From Bacteroidales bacterium (GTDB lineage: Bacteria > Bacteroidota > Bacteroidia > Bacteroidales > VadinHA17), in assembly GCA_016709865.1 (NCBI GenBank), contig JADJLX010000001.1, forward strand, positions 62,001 through 126,000: a DNA stretch of 64,000 nucleotides, read 5' to 3'. Shown here piece by piece: positions 35,792 through 44,367 of this stretch. The notes beneath the pieces are model-generated. The model was given only the letters and a program-made list of their open reading frames with translations. It was not told the origin of the DNA and did no database searches. The position numbers and the translations under genes are program-made. Position 1 is the stretch's first letter. Every line of letters begins with the position of its first letter.

Positions 35792-36670
35792 TTATATATT
35801 ACCATCCCATCCCGCAAGCCTGGCCCAGAGCCACCAGGCAGCATATGCTTTCTGATTAGCATTAAGGGGTTGACTGTGAGCAGACGAACAACTGTACCAG
35901 TCAACCCCTGCAGTATGTGAGTTTTGCCACTGTGCTGCCCAGTTGCTTTCAAGTGTGCCATTTCCGTCGTTATCATAATCACAGGCATCGTTTGGTTTCT
36001 TAGCCCCAAAATAAGTTCCATCCGGATTATAACACTCAATATCAGCGAAATCGAATAATATCTTTTTGTTTTCTTTACAATAAGTTCTGATCTGTTCGTT
36101 TCTAAGATGGAGATTTCCCGTCAATCCCGTCCCATCGAGATGACCTGTCATATAAACAAACTTTACATTTTTAAAGTCATTTTCAAGAGCAGCCATTAGA
36201 TTAAGGTATGTTGTAATATCAGCAGCTGTTGCAGTGGAAACCTGTCCACACCATGACCAGATTATTACATTAACATCAGGATTGGCTGACAGATAAGTTC
36301 TTGTCCTTGTCGCCCACGAGGTTCTGTCAGGAGCTCCAAGGTCACCTGTCATTGCATAATCATGAAGGTCGAGGGCACCTCCGGCACCTCCGTTGCTCCA
36401 ACTATAAGCTGATCCTTTGAAAGTTACAAGCCCGGTCATCCCGTCAGTCAGCTGGCTGCCATGAGAAGTATGACCATAGGCAATATGGAGGGTCTGTTTC
36501 GCTGATGTGATTGATGCTGCAGGAATTAATGAAAGTTTAGTGCATCTGTGATCAATGATCATATCTGCAGCAGCAGGGTTCTCTTCGGGAATATCATCCG
36601 GATTGTTTTCTTTTGAACAACCGGAAATAATAGCTACAAATAGAAACAAAAACAATTGTATTGATCTCAT
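35792..36670 (-). CDS. Lipoprotein of unknown function
   Basis: The 292-aa lipoprotein has lipobox A-I-I-S-G-C (Cys near 18). Conserved-looking stretches are A-Y-G-H-T-S-H-G-S-Q, I-W-S-W-C-G-Q, Y-M-T-G-H-L-D-G-T and a C-terminal H-S-Q-P-L-N. The ordered His/Ser/Asp residues and the Y-M-T-G-H block suggest a hydrolase-like (perhaps SGNH-like) fold, but I do not recognise the family. It ends against the alpha-galactosidase stop without a gap. Four paired Cys (R-C, W-C, Y-C, D-C) may form disulfides. Confidence 0.7.
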   Translation of the reverse strand: MRSIQLFLFLFVAIISGCSKENNPDDIPEENPAAADMIIDHRCTKLSLIPAASITSAKQTLHIAYGHTSHGSQLTDGMTGLVTFKGSAYSWSNGGAGGALDLHDYAMTGDLGAPDRTSWATRTRTYLSANPDVNVIIWSWCGQVSTATAADITTYLNLMAALENDFKNVKFVYMTGHLDGTGLTGNLHLRNEQIRTYCKENKKILFDFADIECYNPDGTYFGAKKPNDACDYDNDGNGTLESNWAAQWQNSHTAGVDWYSCSSAHSQPLNANQKAYAAWWLWARLAGWDGNI

Positions 36671-36817
36671 AATAAATATTTTATCATAAAATACTACAAA
36701 ATTTATGTCGCTCCTTCAACCAATAAGCAATTATTACTTTTTCCGGGTTTTGTTACGACAATTATAAAGACTGTTAAACAAATATTAAGGTTGCATTCTA
36801 TGTAATTCCAAAAATAA

Positions 36818-36890
36818 ACCACGGATTTCACGGAGTTACACTGATGAAGCACGGATTTAAAATTCCGTGTTAATCCGTGTTTTCCGTGGT
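36818..36890. repeat. CACGGATT inverted repeat array
   Basis: ACCACGGA (36818-36825) pairs with TCCGTGGT (36883-36890). Internal CACGGATTTCACGG and CCGTGTTAATCCGTGT words are also complementary. It would form a long imperfect hairpin. The type is dispersed in many bacterial genomes. Confidence 0.7.
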
Positions 36891-36898
36891 AAAAAAAA

Positions 36899-37342
36899 CT
36901 ATAAGATTTGTAACAAATACAATGCAGCAATTACTATTATTGTTATCGATGAAACACCTATCGGGAACCAGACAGGTGCAATCCAGGGTACCGGAATGAG
37001 GAACAGGACGTCAATTGTTTTAAAAGTCGGTGGCCATTTTATGAGAATATAAAGCGACAAATAATAAAACAGATCCCAGAAGGCAAATGTCCATAGGAAA
37101 AATATTCCCCTCTCAATCCATGTTATACCAACCAGATATGCTATCAACACAAGCATAATAATCGTGGCTGCCTCCCTGGAAATCTCAATTTTCAGATAAT
37201 TGGCTGGAATTTTCCCAAGCGACTCCTTATTTGATTCGGAGTCAAGCATACCCAGGGATTTTCGGAGATAAACAACAACAACGCCCTCAAGGTGTGCCAT
37301 TGCGATACCGAAAACAGCCAGTAGAGATAGTTTTAAAAGCAT
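36899..37342 (-). CDS. Small integral membrane protein
   Basis: The 147-aa protein has about four hydrophobic helices: an N-terminal one, I-I-M-L-V-L-I-A-Y-L, a W/F/Y-rich one, and the C-terminal I-T-I-I-V-I-A-A-L-Y. I do not recognise the family. It has no partner on its strand. It is flanked on both sides by word-array repeats. Confidence 0.6.
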   Translation of the reverse strand: MLLKLSLLAVFGIAMAHLEGVVVVYLRKSLGMLDSESNKESLGKIPANYLKIEISREAATIIMLVLIAYLVGITWIERGIFFLWTFAFWDLFYYLSLYILIKWPPTFKTIDVLFLIPVPWIAPVWFPIGVSSITIIVIAALYLLQIL

Positions 37343-37435
37343 ACTGAATGTGAATTAGTTCAACATATAAGCAAATTTACAAGTTTATAAGAATTTCGGT
37401 TTTAAATAAATCTTCATTCTGTTTAATGTGAATGA

Positions 37436-37500
37436 TTTCTTTGTGTTACTTTGTACCTGCCGGTTGTGAGGTAATACTTTGTGTCCTTTGTAGTAAGAGA
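37436..37500. repeat. TTTGTGTTACTTTGT-type repeat
   Basis: Short words, TTTGTGTTACTTTGTACC then TACTTTGTGTCCTTTGTAG, lie directly before crcB. They resemble the CTCTGTG arrays near 54.4 and 56.0 kb but without an obvious reverse arm. Confidence 0.45.
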
Positions 37501-37516
37501 AATATTTTAATCAGCT

Positions 37517-37894
37517 ATGATCAAAACGCTGCTTCTTGTTGGAACAGGAGGATTTCTGGGAAGTGTTTCCAGATTTCTTGCCTCGCGTTATATGCAGGAA
37601 AATTTTCCGACTGCATTTCCATTCGGGACATTTTTCGTGAATGTTGCAGGGTGTTTCCTGATTGGATTGATATATGGTTTTTCAGAACGAAGTGCAGTAT
37701 TAACCCCGGGGTGGAAATTGTTTCTGGCAGTTGGATTCTGCGGTGGATTTACAACATTCTCAACTTTTGCAAATGAAAACCTTGCCCTTCTTCGTGATGG
37801 TGAATTCTATTATTTCTTTTTGTATACCGGACTTAGTGTTTTTCTTGGAATCGCAGCCACTTTCCTTGGAGTCTTATTAACAAAAATTCTGTAA
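37517..37894 (+). CDS. crcB: Fluoride channel CrcB/Fluc
   Basis: The 125-aa four-helix membrane protein has the family marks G-G-F-L-G-S-V-S-R-F, F-F-V-N-V-A-G-C-F-L and G-G-F-T-T-F-S-T-F. It exports fluoride passively as a dimer of antiparallel subunits. It is followed after 4 bp by a DUF190 gene, a common pairing. No fluoride riboswitch consensus is seen in the 170 bp upstream. Confidence 0.93.
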   Translation: MIKTLLLVGTGGFLGSVSRFLASRYMQENFPTAFPFGTFFVNVAGCFLIGLIYGFSERSAVLTPGWKLFLAVGFCGGFTTFSTFANENLALLRDGEFYYFFLYTGLSVFLGIAATFLGVLLTKIL

Positions 37895-37898
37895 CAAG

Positions 37899-38252
37899 AT
37901 GAAACCTGCAGACAAAGCAAAACGGTTAAGGATATATATCAGTTCAACTGATAAGTACCACCATTCGCCTCTTTATGAAGTACTGATTTATGAAGCCCGT
38001 AACCAGGGTATCTCAGGCGCAACTGTACTTAAAGGAATTATGGGTTATGGTGCCAGCAGTGAGGTACTTACAAATAAGTTGTGGGAGATATCTGAAAAAC
38101 TCCCGCTGGTTGTGGAAATAATTGATGAATCACACAAAATTGATTCATTTATAGAAACAATGAACCACTATTTTGATGAAGCGGGTAAAGGTCACCTGGT
38201 AACTCTTGATGATACTACAGTGGTTTTCCATAAACCGGGAATTAAAAAATAA
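37899..38252 (+). CDS. DUF190 protein associated with CrcB
   Basis: The 117-aa soluble protein has the DUF190 pattern L-R-I-Y-I-S-S-T-D, Y-E-A-R-N-Q-G-I-S-G-A-T-V and G-I-M-G-Y-G-A. It resembles PII-like proteins in fold and is often encoded with CrcB, where it may regulate or support fluoride export. Its 3' end overlaps the convergent LysE-type gene by 11 bp. Confidence 0.9.
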   Translation: MKPADKAKRLRIYISSTDKYHHSPLYEVLIYEARNQGISGATVLKGIMGYGASSEVLTNKLWEISEKLPLVVEIIDESHKIDSFIETMNHYFDEAGKGHLVTLDDTTVVFHKPGIKK

Positions 38253-39078
38253 GGGTAACCGCTTTGTAACCAAAATAAAAACCAATTAATGCCAGAATAA
38301 TTCCCAGCCCTTTAATTATGCCGGAAATTATTTTGATATTTATCCTTAACCTGAATTTAGCAATCAGAAAAGCCAGCAGGTAAAACCAGAGAATGCTTCC
38401 TGTCGCAAGAAAAAATGCATAACAGATACTAATCGCCAGATGGAACCTTGGAGGGAAACTGGTTGGTTCAGCTTCATGATTTGGCCTATTCTTCAGTGGA
38501 ATTTCATCGAACTTTTCAAGCACCGGAACACTCGGTTTCTCGATTACCACCCCTTCAATTTTTTTAACCTCCTTAACATTCTGATCTAACTTACTCGCCA
38601 ATCCGCCAGTGTGAAATCCAAGAGAAGCAATTAGTGTGATAACGAAAAAGGATGAGGTGAGCGAACCGATAAAAAGGGTAGGATTGAGAAAACTTATCAT
38701 AAGTCCGGTATAAAATCCTCCCTTTTCCCTCTTTTCAATCTTATCAACCAGATGAGTTTTATCTTCAAGATGTTCAATATCTATTTTGGTTTTGAAAATT
38801 TTGTATCCGAGGAAGAGAAAGAAAAAGAACCCGGCGGCAAACATGTAGGGTATAATCGGGGTATAAAAGGAATACAGTTTTGTAAGCCCGAATACCGCAA
38901 TAAAAACAAATGTGAAATCGGCAATAGATGCACCCAGACTTACACGGAAACAGTACGCCAACCGTCCCTTTAATGCATTTGAAGTGATAAGAATACTCAC
39001 AGGACCAGCTATTGGCATAGCGAAGATAAAACCGGCAAGTAACCCGGTTATGCAAATTGTAAGTATACTCTCGAACAT
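38242..39078 (-). CDS. LysE-family exporter with internal charged insert
   Basis: The 278-aa protein has a LysE-like start (G-L-L-A-G-F-I-F-A-M-P-I-A-G-P-V) and about six membrane helices. A polar insert of about 55 residues (around 155-210) lies between helices and is longer than in typical 200-aa LysE exporters. LysE proteins export amino acids or other small solutes. It follows acr3 by 43 bp on the same strand and may be the last gene of the ars-hgc operon, though its substrate is unknown. Confidence 0.75.
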   Translation of the reverse strand: MFESILTICITGLLAGFIFAMPIAGPVSILITSNALKGRLAYCFRVSLGASIADFTFVFIAVFGLTKLYSFYTPIIPYMFAAGFFFFLFLGYKIFKTKIDIEHLEDKTHLVDKIEKREKGGFYTGLMISFLNPTLFIGSLTSSFFVITLIASLGFHTGGLASKLDQNVKEVKKIEGVVIEKPSVPVLEKFDEIPLKNRPNHEAEPTSFPPRFHLAISICYAFFLATGSILWFYLLAFLIAKFRLRINIKIISGIIKGLGIILALIGFYFGYKAVTLIF

Positions 39079-39121
39079 TAACCCTTTTTATACTTAAACG
39101 GATAATACCATAAAATGGGTA

Positions 39122-40192
39122 CTAAATTAGAAAATATTTTTTTCTGAAGTATAAGGCAACGTTAACCAGGGCTATCATAACAGGAACTTCTACCAGTGGT
39201 CCAATCACGGCCGTAAATGCTTCTCCGGAATTAATTCCGAATATTGCGATTGCCACCGCTATTGCAAGTTCAAAATTATTACTGGCTGCAGTAAAAGAGA
39301 GAGTAACTGTCTGGCTATAGGTTGCTCCGGCTTTCCTGCTCATGAAAAATGAAGAGATAAACATTACCAGGAAATAAATAATCAGAGGGATAGCTATTGA
39401 AATAACATCGAGAGGCAACCTGACTATGTACTCTCCCTTCAATGAGAACATTACAACAATTGTAAAAAGTAAAGCAATTAATGTTAACGGACTTATTCTG
39501 GGAATAAATTTAGTATGGTACCACTCCTTATTTCTCACCCTGATCAGAATAAAACGAGTGAGAAATCCAGCTATAAATGGGATTCCAAGGTATATAAAGA
39601 CGCTTTTTGCGATCTGCCCGATTGTTATGTTTTCAACAATGGTATTTGTCGGAACACCAAACCAACCCGGCAGAATAGCTATGAAAACATATGCATAAAC
39701 CGAAAAGAAAAGAACCTGAAATACAGAGTTAAATGCAACTAATCCTGCACAATATTCAGTATCACCTTTCGCCAGATCATTCCAGACTATCACCATAGCA
39801 ATACAGCGGGCAAGCCCGATCATTATTATTCCATACATATATGGAAGGTTGGCATTGTTTTCACCAGGCAGGATTTTGAAGAAGACAATCGCCAGTGTAA
39901 ACATTAATACCGGTCCGATGATCCAGTTCTGAACCAGGGAAAGACCTAGAATTTTAAAATTCCTGAATACACCACCAAGCTCTTCATATTTAACTTTTGC
40001 AAGAGGAGGATACATCATCAGTATTAATCCTATTGCAATAGGAATATTAGTTGTACTCTCAGGTGTGGATTTTAAGGAATCCCAGAATCTGGCTATTCCG
40101 GGGAAAAAATATCCGCTAAATACTCCTGTAAACATTGCAAGAAATATCCAAAGAGTAAGGTACCTGTCAAGAATCTTAAGTTTTGGCTTCAT
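39122..40192 (-). CDS. acr3: Arsenite efflux transporter Acr3
   Basis: The 356-aa protein of about ten membrane helices has the Acr3 block [11 protein letters not shown], carrying the conserved cysteine, and [14 protein letters not shown]. It expels As(III) using the proton motive force. It lies 16 bp downstream of hgcB and with arsC and arsR completes a reduction-and-efflux pathway for arsenate. Intact and of normal length. Confidence 0.93.
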   Translation of the reverse strand: MKPKLKILDRYLTLWIFLAMFTGVFSGYFFPGIARFWDSLKSTPESTTNIPIAIGLILMMYPPLAKVKYEELGGVFRNFKILGLSLVQNWIIGPVLMFTLAIVFFKILPGENNANLPYMYGIIMIGLARCIAMVIVWNDLAKGDTEYCAGLVAFNSVFQVLFFSVYAYVFIAILPGWFGVPTNTIVENITIGQIAKSVFIYLGIPFIAGFLTRFILIRVRNKEWYHTKFIPRISPLTLIALLFTIVVMFSLKGEYIVRLPLDVISIAIPLIIYFLVMFISSFFMSRKAGATYSQTVTLSFTAASNNFELAIAVAIAIFGINSGEAFTAVIGPLVEVPVMIALVNVALYFRKKYFLI

Positions 40193-40208
40193 ATTATAAC
40201 ATTGAAAA

Positions 40209-40520
40209 TTAACAACAATTTGAATCCGAACCGGAGCACCCGCATGATGGTTCTGTATTATTCAGAATTCCATTTATTATTCCCGCAGCACATCCGACAC
40301 CGGAATTTACCTTAATTGAATTTTGGGGACAGTTTAAAGCGCATGCTCCACACTCCATACAATAATCTCGCCTGACAATATGTGCCTTCCTTCCGGATAA
40401 TTCAAATACTTCATGCGGACAAACTTTTATACACATTCCGCATCCATTGCAGCTTTCCTCACATAATTCGAGAGTCACAACATCCGACAAATAAACAAGT
40501 TCTTTCATAGTAAAGATCAT
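40209..40520 (-). CDS. hgcB: HgcB ferredoxin-like mercury methylation protein
   Basis: The 103-aa protein has two 4Fe-4S motifs, [12 protein letters not shown] and [12 protein letters not shown]. It also has the lone Cys in V-G-C-A-A-G-I and a Cys-rich end, [12 protein letters not shown]. This is the HgcB pattern: the clusters pass electrons to the corrinoid of HgcA, and the terminal cysteines are thought to bind Hg(II). The start overlaps the hgcA stop as ATGA (40517-40520). An ordinary bacterial ferredoxin would lack the C-terminal cysteines and this neighbour. Confidence 0.92.
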   Translation of the reverse strand: MIFTMKELVYLSDVVTLELCEESCNGCGMCIKVCPHEVFELSGRKAHIVRRDYCMECGACALNCPQNSIKVNSGVGCAAGIINGILNNTEPSCGCSGSDSNCC

Positions 40521-41551
40521 ATTAGTTTGCCAATGACTTGTAAAACCACACCCAACGCAGCAAATGCTATCTGTAACGGAAGACTGAACTTCATTTCCTT
40601 CTTAACACCCGAAAGTGATGTATATGTTGATGAGCCTGTAAAATTCATCGCAAGAAATGAAGAGATTGCAGTTATAATAAAAAACCAGGAAAAGTTTTCC
40701 AATAAACTATCCCCGGTAAAATCCAGTACAAAAAGAATAAGGTAAACCATCGATCCGGTATAAAAACCTTTAATTGAAAAATGCCTGGCTGGAATAAAAG
40801 GGAGTAAAACAGGGGTCATAATAATTCCTGACATATAAGCAAATAATACATTTACTATTGCAGTTAACCCATTTGTTGAAAAATCCGCAACGGATAATCC
40901 TTTACCAGATAGTCCTGAAAGCAAGAAAAGTATTACCATAGCTCCCAGGAGATAGTATTTCCCATACATAAAATCATTAGGGATCAGCTTAACACGATCA
41001 GAAAGATTAAAAGTGACCTTCCTCATCTCTTTATCAGCCCGGTATCCATTGCCCACAAATTTTTGAATATCCGAAGAACGGACTGGTCCATAATGTACAT
41101 TAAAGGCTGTTTGCTCCTTTACTTTATGAGCAGCAACACCGGTGGCTCCAAGCTGTGGAAGAATTATTCGTCTGTGCGCAACAACTTTATCAAGAGAAAC
41201 GGACCTTATTCTTTTAACAAGCTCATTGGTACTGAAGGTTCCCTTGCCTGCAGCGCACCAGACATTTACACCTTTTGTATCAAGAACTAGTATCCAGCCA
41301 TCAATACCGTAAAGATTTTTTCGCACATGGTCGAAAGTCAGTTTATAATTGGCTGTTACAAAAACATCAGATGATTCGTTTGGTTTGCCAACAGCGTAAA
41401 GTCCGGGGTTAACTCTGTAATTATTACGGTTGATCCCCCAGCGTACCATTATAGCTCCTAAATAATCTTTATAGCCAAGATAGTCAAGTACAACAGGAAC
41501 AGTTGTATCTGAAACAGATATACTTCCGTTATAATAAGATTTATTAATCAT
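40517..41551 (-). CDS. hgcA: HgcA corrinoid methyltransferase for mercury methylation
   Basis: The 344-aa protein has an N-terminal corrinoid-binding domain. It carries the diagnostic cap-helix motif N-V-W-C-A-A-G-K at residues 96-103, whose Cys coordinates cobalt. The C-terminal domain has five membrane helices (about 198-215, 229-253, 262-279, 287-302 and 324-342) and the conserved A-M-N-F-T-G-S-S-T-Y-T block. HgcA donates a methyl group to Hg(II). Length is close to known HgcA proteins (about 340). The motif continues G-T-F-S-T, where many homologues have G-T-F-G-T. It lies 2 bp after arsC and overlaps hgcB, so the genes should be cotranscribed with the arsenic genes. Confidence 0.95.
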   Translation of the reverse strand: MINKSYYNGSISVSDTTVPVVLDYLGYKDYLGAIMVRWGINRNNYRVNPGLYAVGKPNESSDVFVTANYKLTFDHVRKNLYGIDGWILVLDTKGVNVWCAAGKGTFSTNELVKRIRSVSLDKVVAHRRIILPQLGATGVAAHKVKEQTAFNVHYGPVRSSDIQKFVGNGYRADKEMRKVTFNLSDRVKLIPNDFMYGKYYLLGAMVILFLLSGLSGKGLSVADFSTNGLTAIVNVLFAYMSGIIMTPVLLPFIPARHFSIKGFYTGSMVYLILFVLDFTGDSLLENFSWFFIITAISSFLAMNFTGSSTYTSLSGVKKEMKFSLPLQIAFAALGVVLQVIGKLI

Positions 41552-41553
41552 GA

Positions 41554-41979
41554 CTATAATTTCTTCTTCATTTCAATTTCGAATAAATTAAAAAACTCAT
41601 CCCTGATATCATTTCTTATTCTGTAGAATTCGTTCAGTATTTCGGTATAGTTTCCCTTTGTTTCCGAAGGATCCTCAAATCCCATGTGCAATCTGTTCCT
41701 TACTTTTCCGGGAAAAACGGGACAAACTTCATTCGCATGGTCGCACACAGTTATCACATAGTCCCATTCTTCATTCAGATACTGATCGACATTTTTAGGT
41801 TTATGATGACTGATATCCACACCAGCCTTTTTCATAACGTCAATAGCCATCTGGTTTACCTTTCGTGCAGGCTCGGTTCCGGCAGAGTGTACCTCCAGCC
41901 TTTTATCAAATGACTGCAAAAATCCATGTGCCATCTGGCTACGGCAACTGTTGCCGGTGCAAAGTATTAGAATCTTCAT
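41554..41979 (-). CDS. arsC: Arsenate reductase ArsC (thioredoxin-dependent type)
   Basis: The 141-aa low-molecular-weight phosphatase fold has P-loop C-T-G-N-S-C-R-S (Cys7 to Arg13) and the redox pair Cys79/Cys86 in V-C-D-H-A-N-E-V-C-P. This is the pI258-like, thioredoxin-linked arsenate reductase. It reduces As(V) to As(III) for export by Acr3 three genes downstream. The stop is 2 bp before hgcA. All three catalytic cysteines are present. Confidence 0.94.
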   Translation of the reverse strand: MKILILCTGNSCRSQMAHGFLQSFDKRLEVHSAGTEPARKVNQMAIDVMKKAGVDISHHKPKNVDQYLNEEWDYVITVCDHANEVCPVFPGKVRNRLHMGFEDPSETKGNYTEILNEFYRIRNDIRDEFFNLFEIEMKKKL

Positions 41980-42024
41980 ATATAAAAATATTTCAATTGT
42001 TTATCCCTTACAAATATTATATTA

Positions 42025-42795
42025 TCAAGGCTTTATCTTCTCAAACAGACCTATTAGTTTGGTGTTATAAAATTCGTTTATCTGGGACTCATGTTCGCCT
42101 ATAGGTTTCACAGGAATCAGGTCTATTACATCCTGTGCTGTTAAGCCTGATTTGTACATTAAGTTTAATGACGCAATAAGAGTATCATTTATTGAAGCAT
42201 TTGCTTCTTTTTCGTTAAGTCCGATTTTCTGTCCAATAGCAGCGAGTTCTCTCCACTGGAACCAGAAATATGTGGGCAGCATTGCCGACATTATTGCATA
42301 GCTCTCTAGTTTCTCTTCAGATACTTCAAATGTTTCACCAAGGGTTTTAAGCAAGTCCAGAATTTCCATTTTTTCCCCCTTTTCAAATTCTGATGAAAAG
42401 CAAACAGGATTGTACCCTTCATTGATATAAGAAGTTGCATTCGGGATTAATCTTGCGATGTTCTTAATGTGTGGCAGTTTTGATGCCATCTTCGCGATAC
42501 TAATTTTCGGTGCCAGCGAAATTACGGTTGAATCTGCCTTTATGCTCCCTTTAACTAATTCAAGCGTATCCATAACAACAGGAGGATGTAATGATATAAA
42601 AACAATATCCTGACCTGCAGCATTTAAAGAATCAGCGCCTTCAACTTCAGGAAATTTCTTTTTGAGTGATGCCAGAACTTCCGGATTTGTATCTGAAACG
42701 ACAACCTTACCGAATTTTACTTTCTTGTTACTAAATCCCCGGAGAAGAATTTTTGTTACTCTTCCGCCGCCGATAAATCCAATTGACTTTTTCAT
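42025..42795 (-). CDS. ProC-like NAD(P)-binding protein in ars-hgc operon
   Basis: The 256-aa protein has an N-terminal Rossmann motif, I-G-F-I-G-G-G-R-V-T-K-I-L, and the layout of pyrroline-5-carboxylate reductase. That includes I-S-L-H-P-P-V-V, R-L-I-P-N-A-T-S and a helical C-terminal dimerisation domain. The proline-enzyme role is uncertain, because it sits between rhodanese and arsC in an arsenic operon and the C-terminal half deviates from ProC. It could reduce another imine or act as a redox helper. Confidence 0.75.
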   Translation of the reverse strand: MKKSIGFIGGGRVTKILLRGFSNKKVKFGKVVVSDTNPEVLASLKKKFPEVEGADSLNAAGQDIVFISLHPPVVMDTLELVKGSIKADSTVISLAPKISIAKMASKLPHIKNIARLIPNATSYINEGYNPVCFSSEFEKGEKMEILDLLKTLGETFEVSEEKLESYAIMSAMLPTYFWFQWRELAAIGQKIGLNEKEANASINDTLIASLNLMYKSGLTAQDVIDLIPVKPIGEHESQINEFYNTKLIGLFEKIKP

Positions 42796-42865
42796 AATGA
42801 TTTGAATTTAAATGAATTTAATGCTGATCATTGCATACAATAACTCAACTTTTGTGTATACTTTT

Positions 42866-43288
42866 TTATTTGTCTTTTCCCGACTCTCTGGGCTTAAGCT
42901 GACACATACATGAACCTGTCAAACGGCTTGAAATGTCAATAGTTACAGGCAAACCATCTCTTTCCCAGTCAACAATTCCTCCTGCCATGTTTGCTATCTT
43001 TTTAAATCCCTTTTCTTTCAGGAAAATAACCACTTCCTTACTTCTGAGCCCAACAGTATCAGCAAAAATTAAGCAGGAGTCAACAGGCAAATTTCCGTAC
43101 TCATTAATAATCTTACTTTTAGGGAATAAGATTAATCCGGGAACATCAAATGATTTGAATCCTCTAAGGTTTTCCTCCCTGACATCTATCAGAAGCGCCC
43201 CCTTTTTAACCAGTTCAAAGGCTTCCCCGGGCGAAACATTAAGAATTTCGCAGCTGACAATTCCGAAACCTTCAAACAAGTCTTTCAT
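42866..43288 (-). CDS. Rhodanese-like protein lacking the catalytic cysteine
   Basis: The 140-aa single rhodanese domain (A-L-L-I-D-V-R-E-E-N, then A-G-G-I-V-D-W-E-R-D-G-L-P-V). In the active-site loop the usual Cys is Asp77 (D-T-V-G-L-R-S), so classic sulfurtransfer by that residue is not possible. The C-terminal tail has C-M-C, which might bind metal. It belongs to the ars operon by strand and spacing, and could sense or carry a thiophilic ion. That role is inference. Confidence 0.8.
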   Translation of the reverse strand: MKDLFEGFGIVSCEILNVSPGEAFELVKKGALLIDVREENLRGFKSFDVPGLILFPKSKIINEYGNLPVDSCLIFADTVGLRSKEVVIFLKEKGFKKIANMAGGIVDWERDGLPVTIDISSRLTGSCMCQLKPRESGKDK

Positions 43289-43334
43289 AACATCTTAGTC
43301 TGGGTCCGTAAAATCGAAGCCAGAATTAAATCCA

Positions 43335-44351
43335 TCAAAAAATTGAATTAAAAAGAAAACCAACAATCATAATTCCTGAAGCGACAATCCCAATAAATGT
43401 CAGTATCAAAGGAAGTTTCAAAACCTTTTTCAGAATAATTATCTCGGGAAGTGAGAGTCCGATCACTGCCATCATGAACGCAAGTGCTGTACCCAGGGGA
43501 ACACCTTTCTCAATAAAAACGCTGACAATTGGTATAATACCTGCAGCATTTGAATAAAGGGGCACGCCTATCAGGACCGAAAGAGGAACTGAATACCATA
43601 CAGATTTCCCCATAAGGTTTGTCATGAAACTTTCCGGCACATAACCATGCGCTGCGGCTCCGACTGCGATACCGATAACAATATAAATCCAGACTTTACC
43701 AACTATCTCTTTAACAGCTGTAAATCCCATATCCATTCGCTGCGGGAATGTTATTTTTTCCTCAGCCTCCTCGTCTGATGAACCCATTTTCTCATATACC
43801 CAGTTCTCAACATGTCTTTCAAGCTTAAGTTTGCCGATAACATAGCCTGAGAAAATCGCAATTACGAGACCGGTGGCAACATAAATCAGAGCCACCTTCC
43901 ATCCGAACAATCCAAATAAAAGTATTACTGCAACCTCATTAATCATAGGTGCAGAAATCAGAAAAGAGAAGGTAACGCCGAGCGGTACACCTGCCTGAAC
44001 AAAGCCAAGAAACAACGGTATTGCAGAGCATGAGCAGAATGGTGTGACTATTCCCAGCAGCGCAGCCATAACATTGCCTGTGAATAAAGATTTCCCTTCA
44101 AGAGTCCTTCTTGTTTTTTCCGGAGTAAAATATGTTCTGATAATTCCTACAAAGAAGACGATAAGGATCAACAGCATCAGAACCTTCGGCACTTCAAAAA
44201 TGAAAAACCTAAGAGACTCAGTCAGATGCATTCCCTTTTGCATACCAAATATATCATCAACAATAAAATCGGTAATGAATTGCAGGTAATGATATAAAGT
44301 ATACCATATTGCAACCCCCCCAACTATTTTAAAAATCTTCTTCCAATCCAT
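43335..44351 (-). CDS. ArsP/SO_0444-type permease
   Basis: The 338-aa permease of about 8-10 helices has the family's T-P-F-C-S-C-S-A-I-P-L-F block and F-L-I-S-A-P-M-I-N-E. A charged cytoplasmic loop is at about 175-205. The C-S-C motif can bind As(III) or methylarsenite in ArsP-type transporters. Related SO_0444 permeases handle Cu/Zn. In this operon, efflux of trivalent organoarsenicals is the best guess. The gene symbol arsP is likely but not certain. Confidence 0.82.
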   Translation of the reverse strand: MDWKKIFKIVGGVAIWYTLYHYLQFITDFIVDDIFGMQKGMHLTESLRFFIFEVPKVLMLLILIVFFVGIIRTYFTPEKTRRTLEGKSLFTGNVMAALLGIVTPFCSCSAIPLFLGFVQAGVPLGVTFSFLISAPMINEVAVILLFGLFGWKVALIYVATGLVIAIFSGYVIGKLKLERHVENWVYEKMGSSDEEAEEKITFPQRMDMGFTAVKEIVGKVWIYIVIGIAVGAAAHGYVPESFMTNLMGKSVWYSVPLSVLIGVPLYSNAAGIIPIVSVFIEKGVPLGTALAFMMAVIGLSLPEIIILKKVLKLPLILTFIGIVASGIMIVGFLFNSIF

Positions 44352-44367
44352 TATATTTATTTGAAAA

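Noticed and set aside
36818..36890. CRISPR-like array
   Set aside because: Repeats are short words in inverted order with no regular spacer length; not a CRISPR. The same holds for the other word arrays.
37343..37516. Possible fluoride riboswitch before crcB
   Set aside because: The region holds a TTTGTGTTACTTTGT-type repeat and no match to the crcB-motif consensus that I can see.
40209..40520. Ordinary 2[4Fe-4S] ferredoxin
   Set aside because: C-terminal cysteines, the V-G-C-A motif and overlap with hgcA fit HgcB instead.
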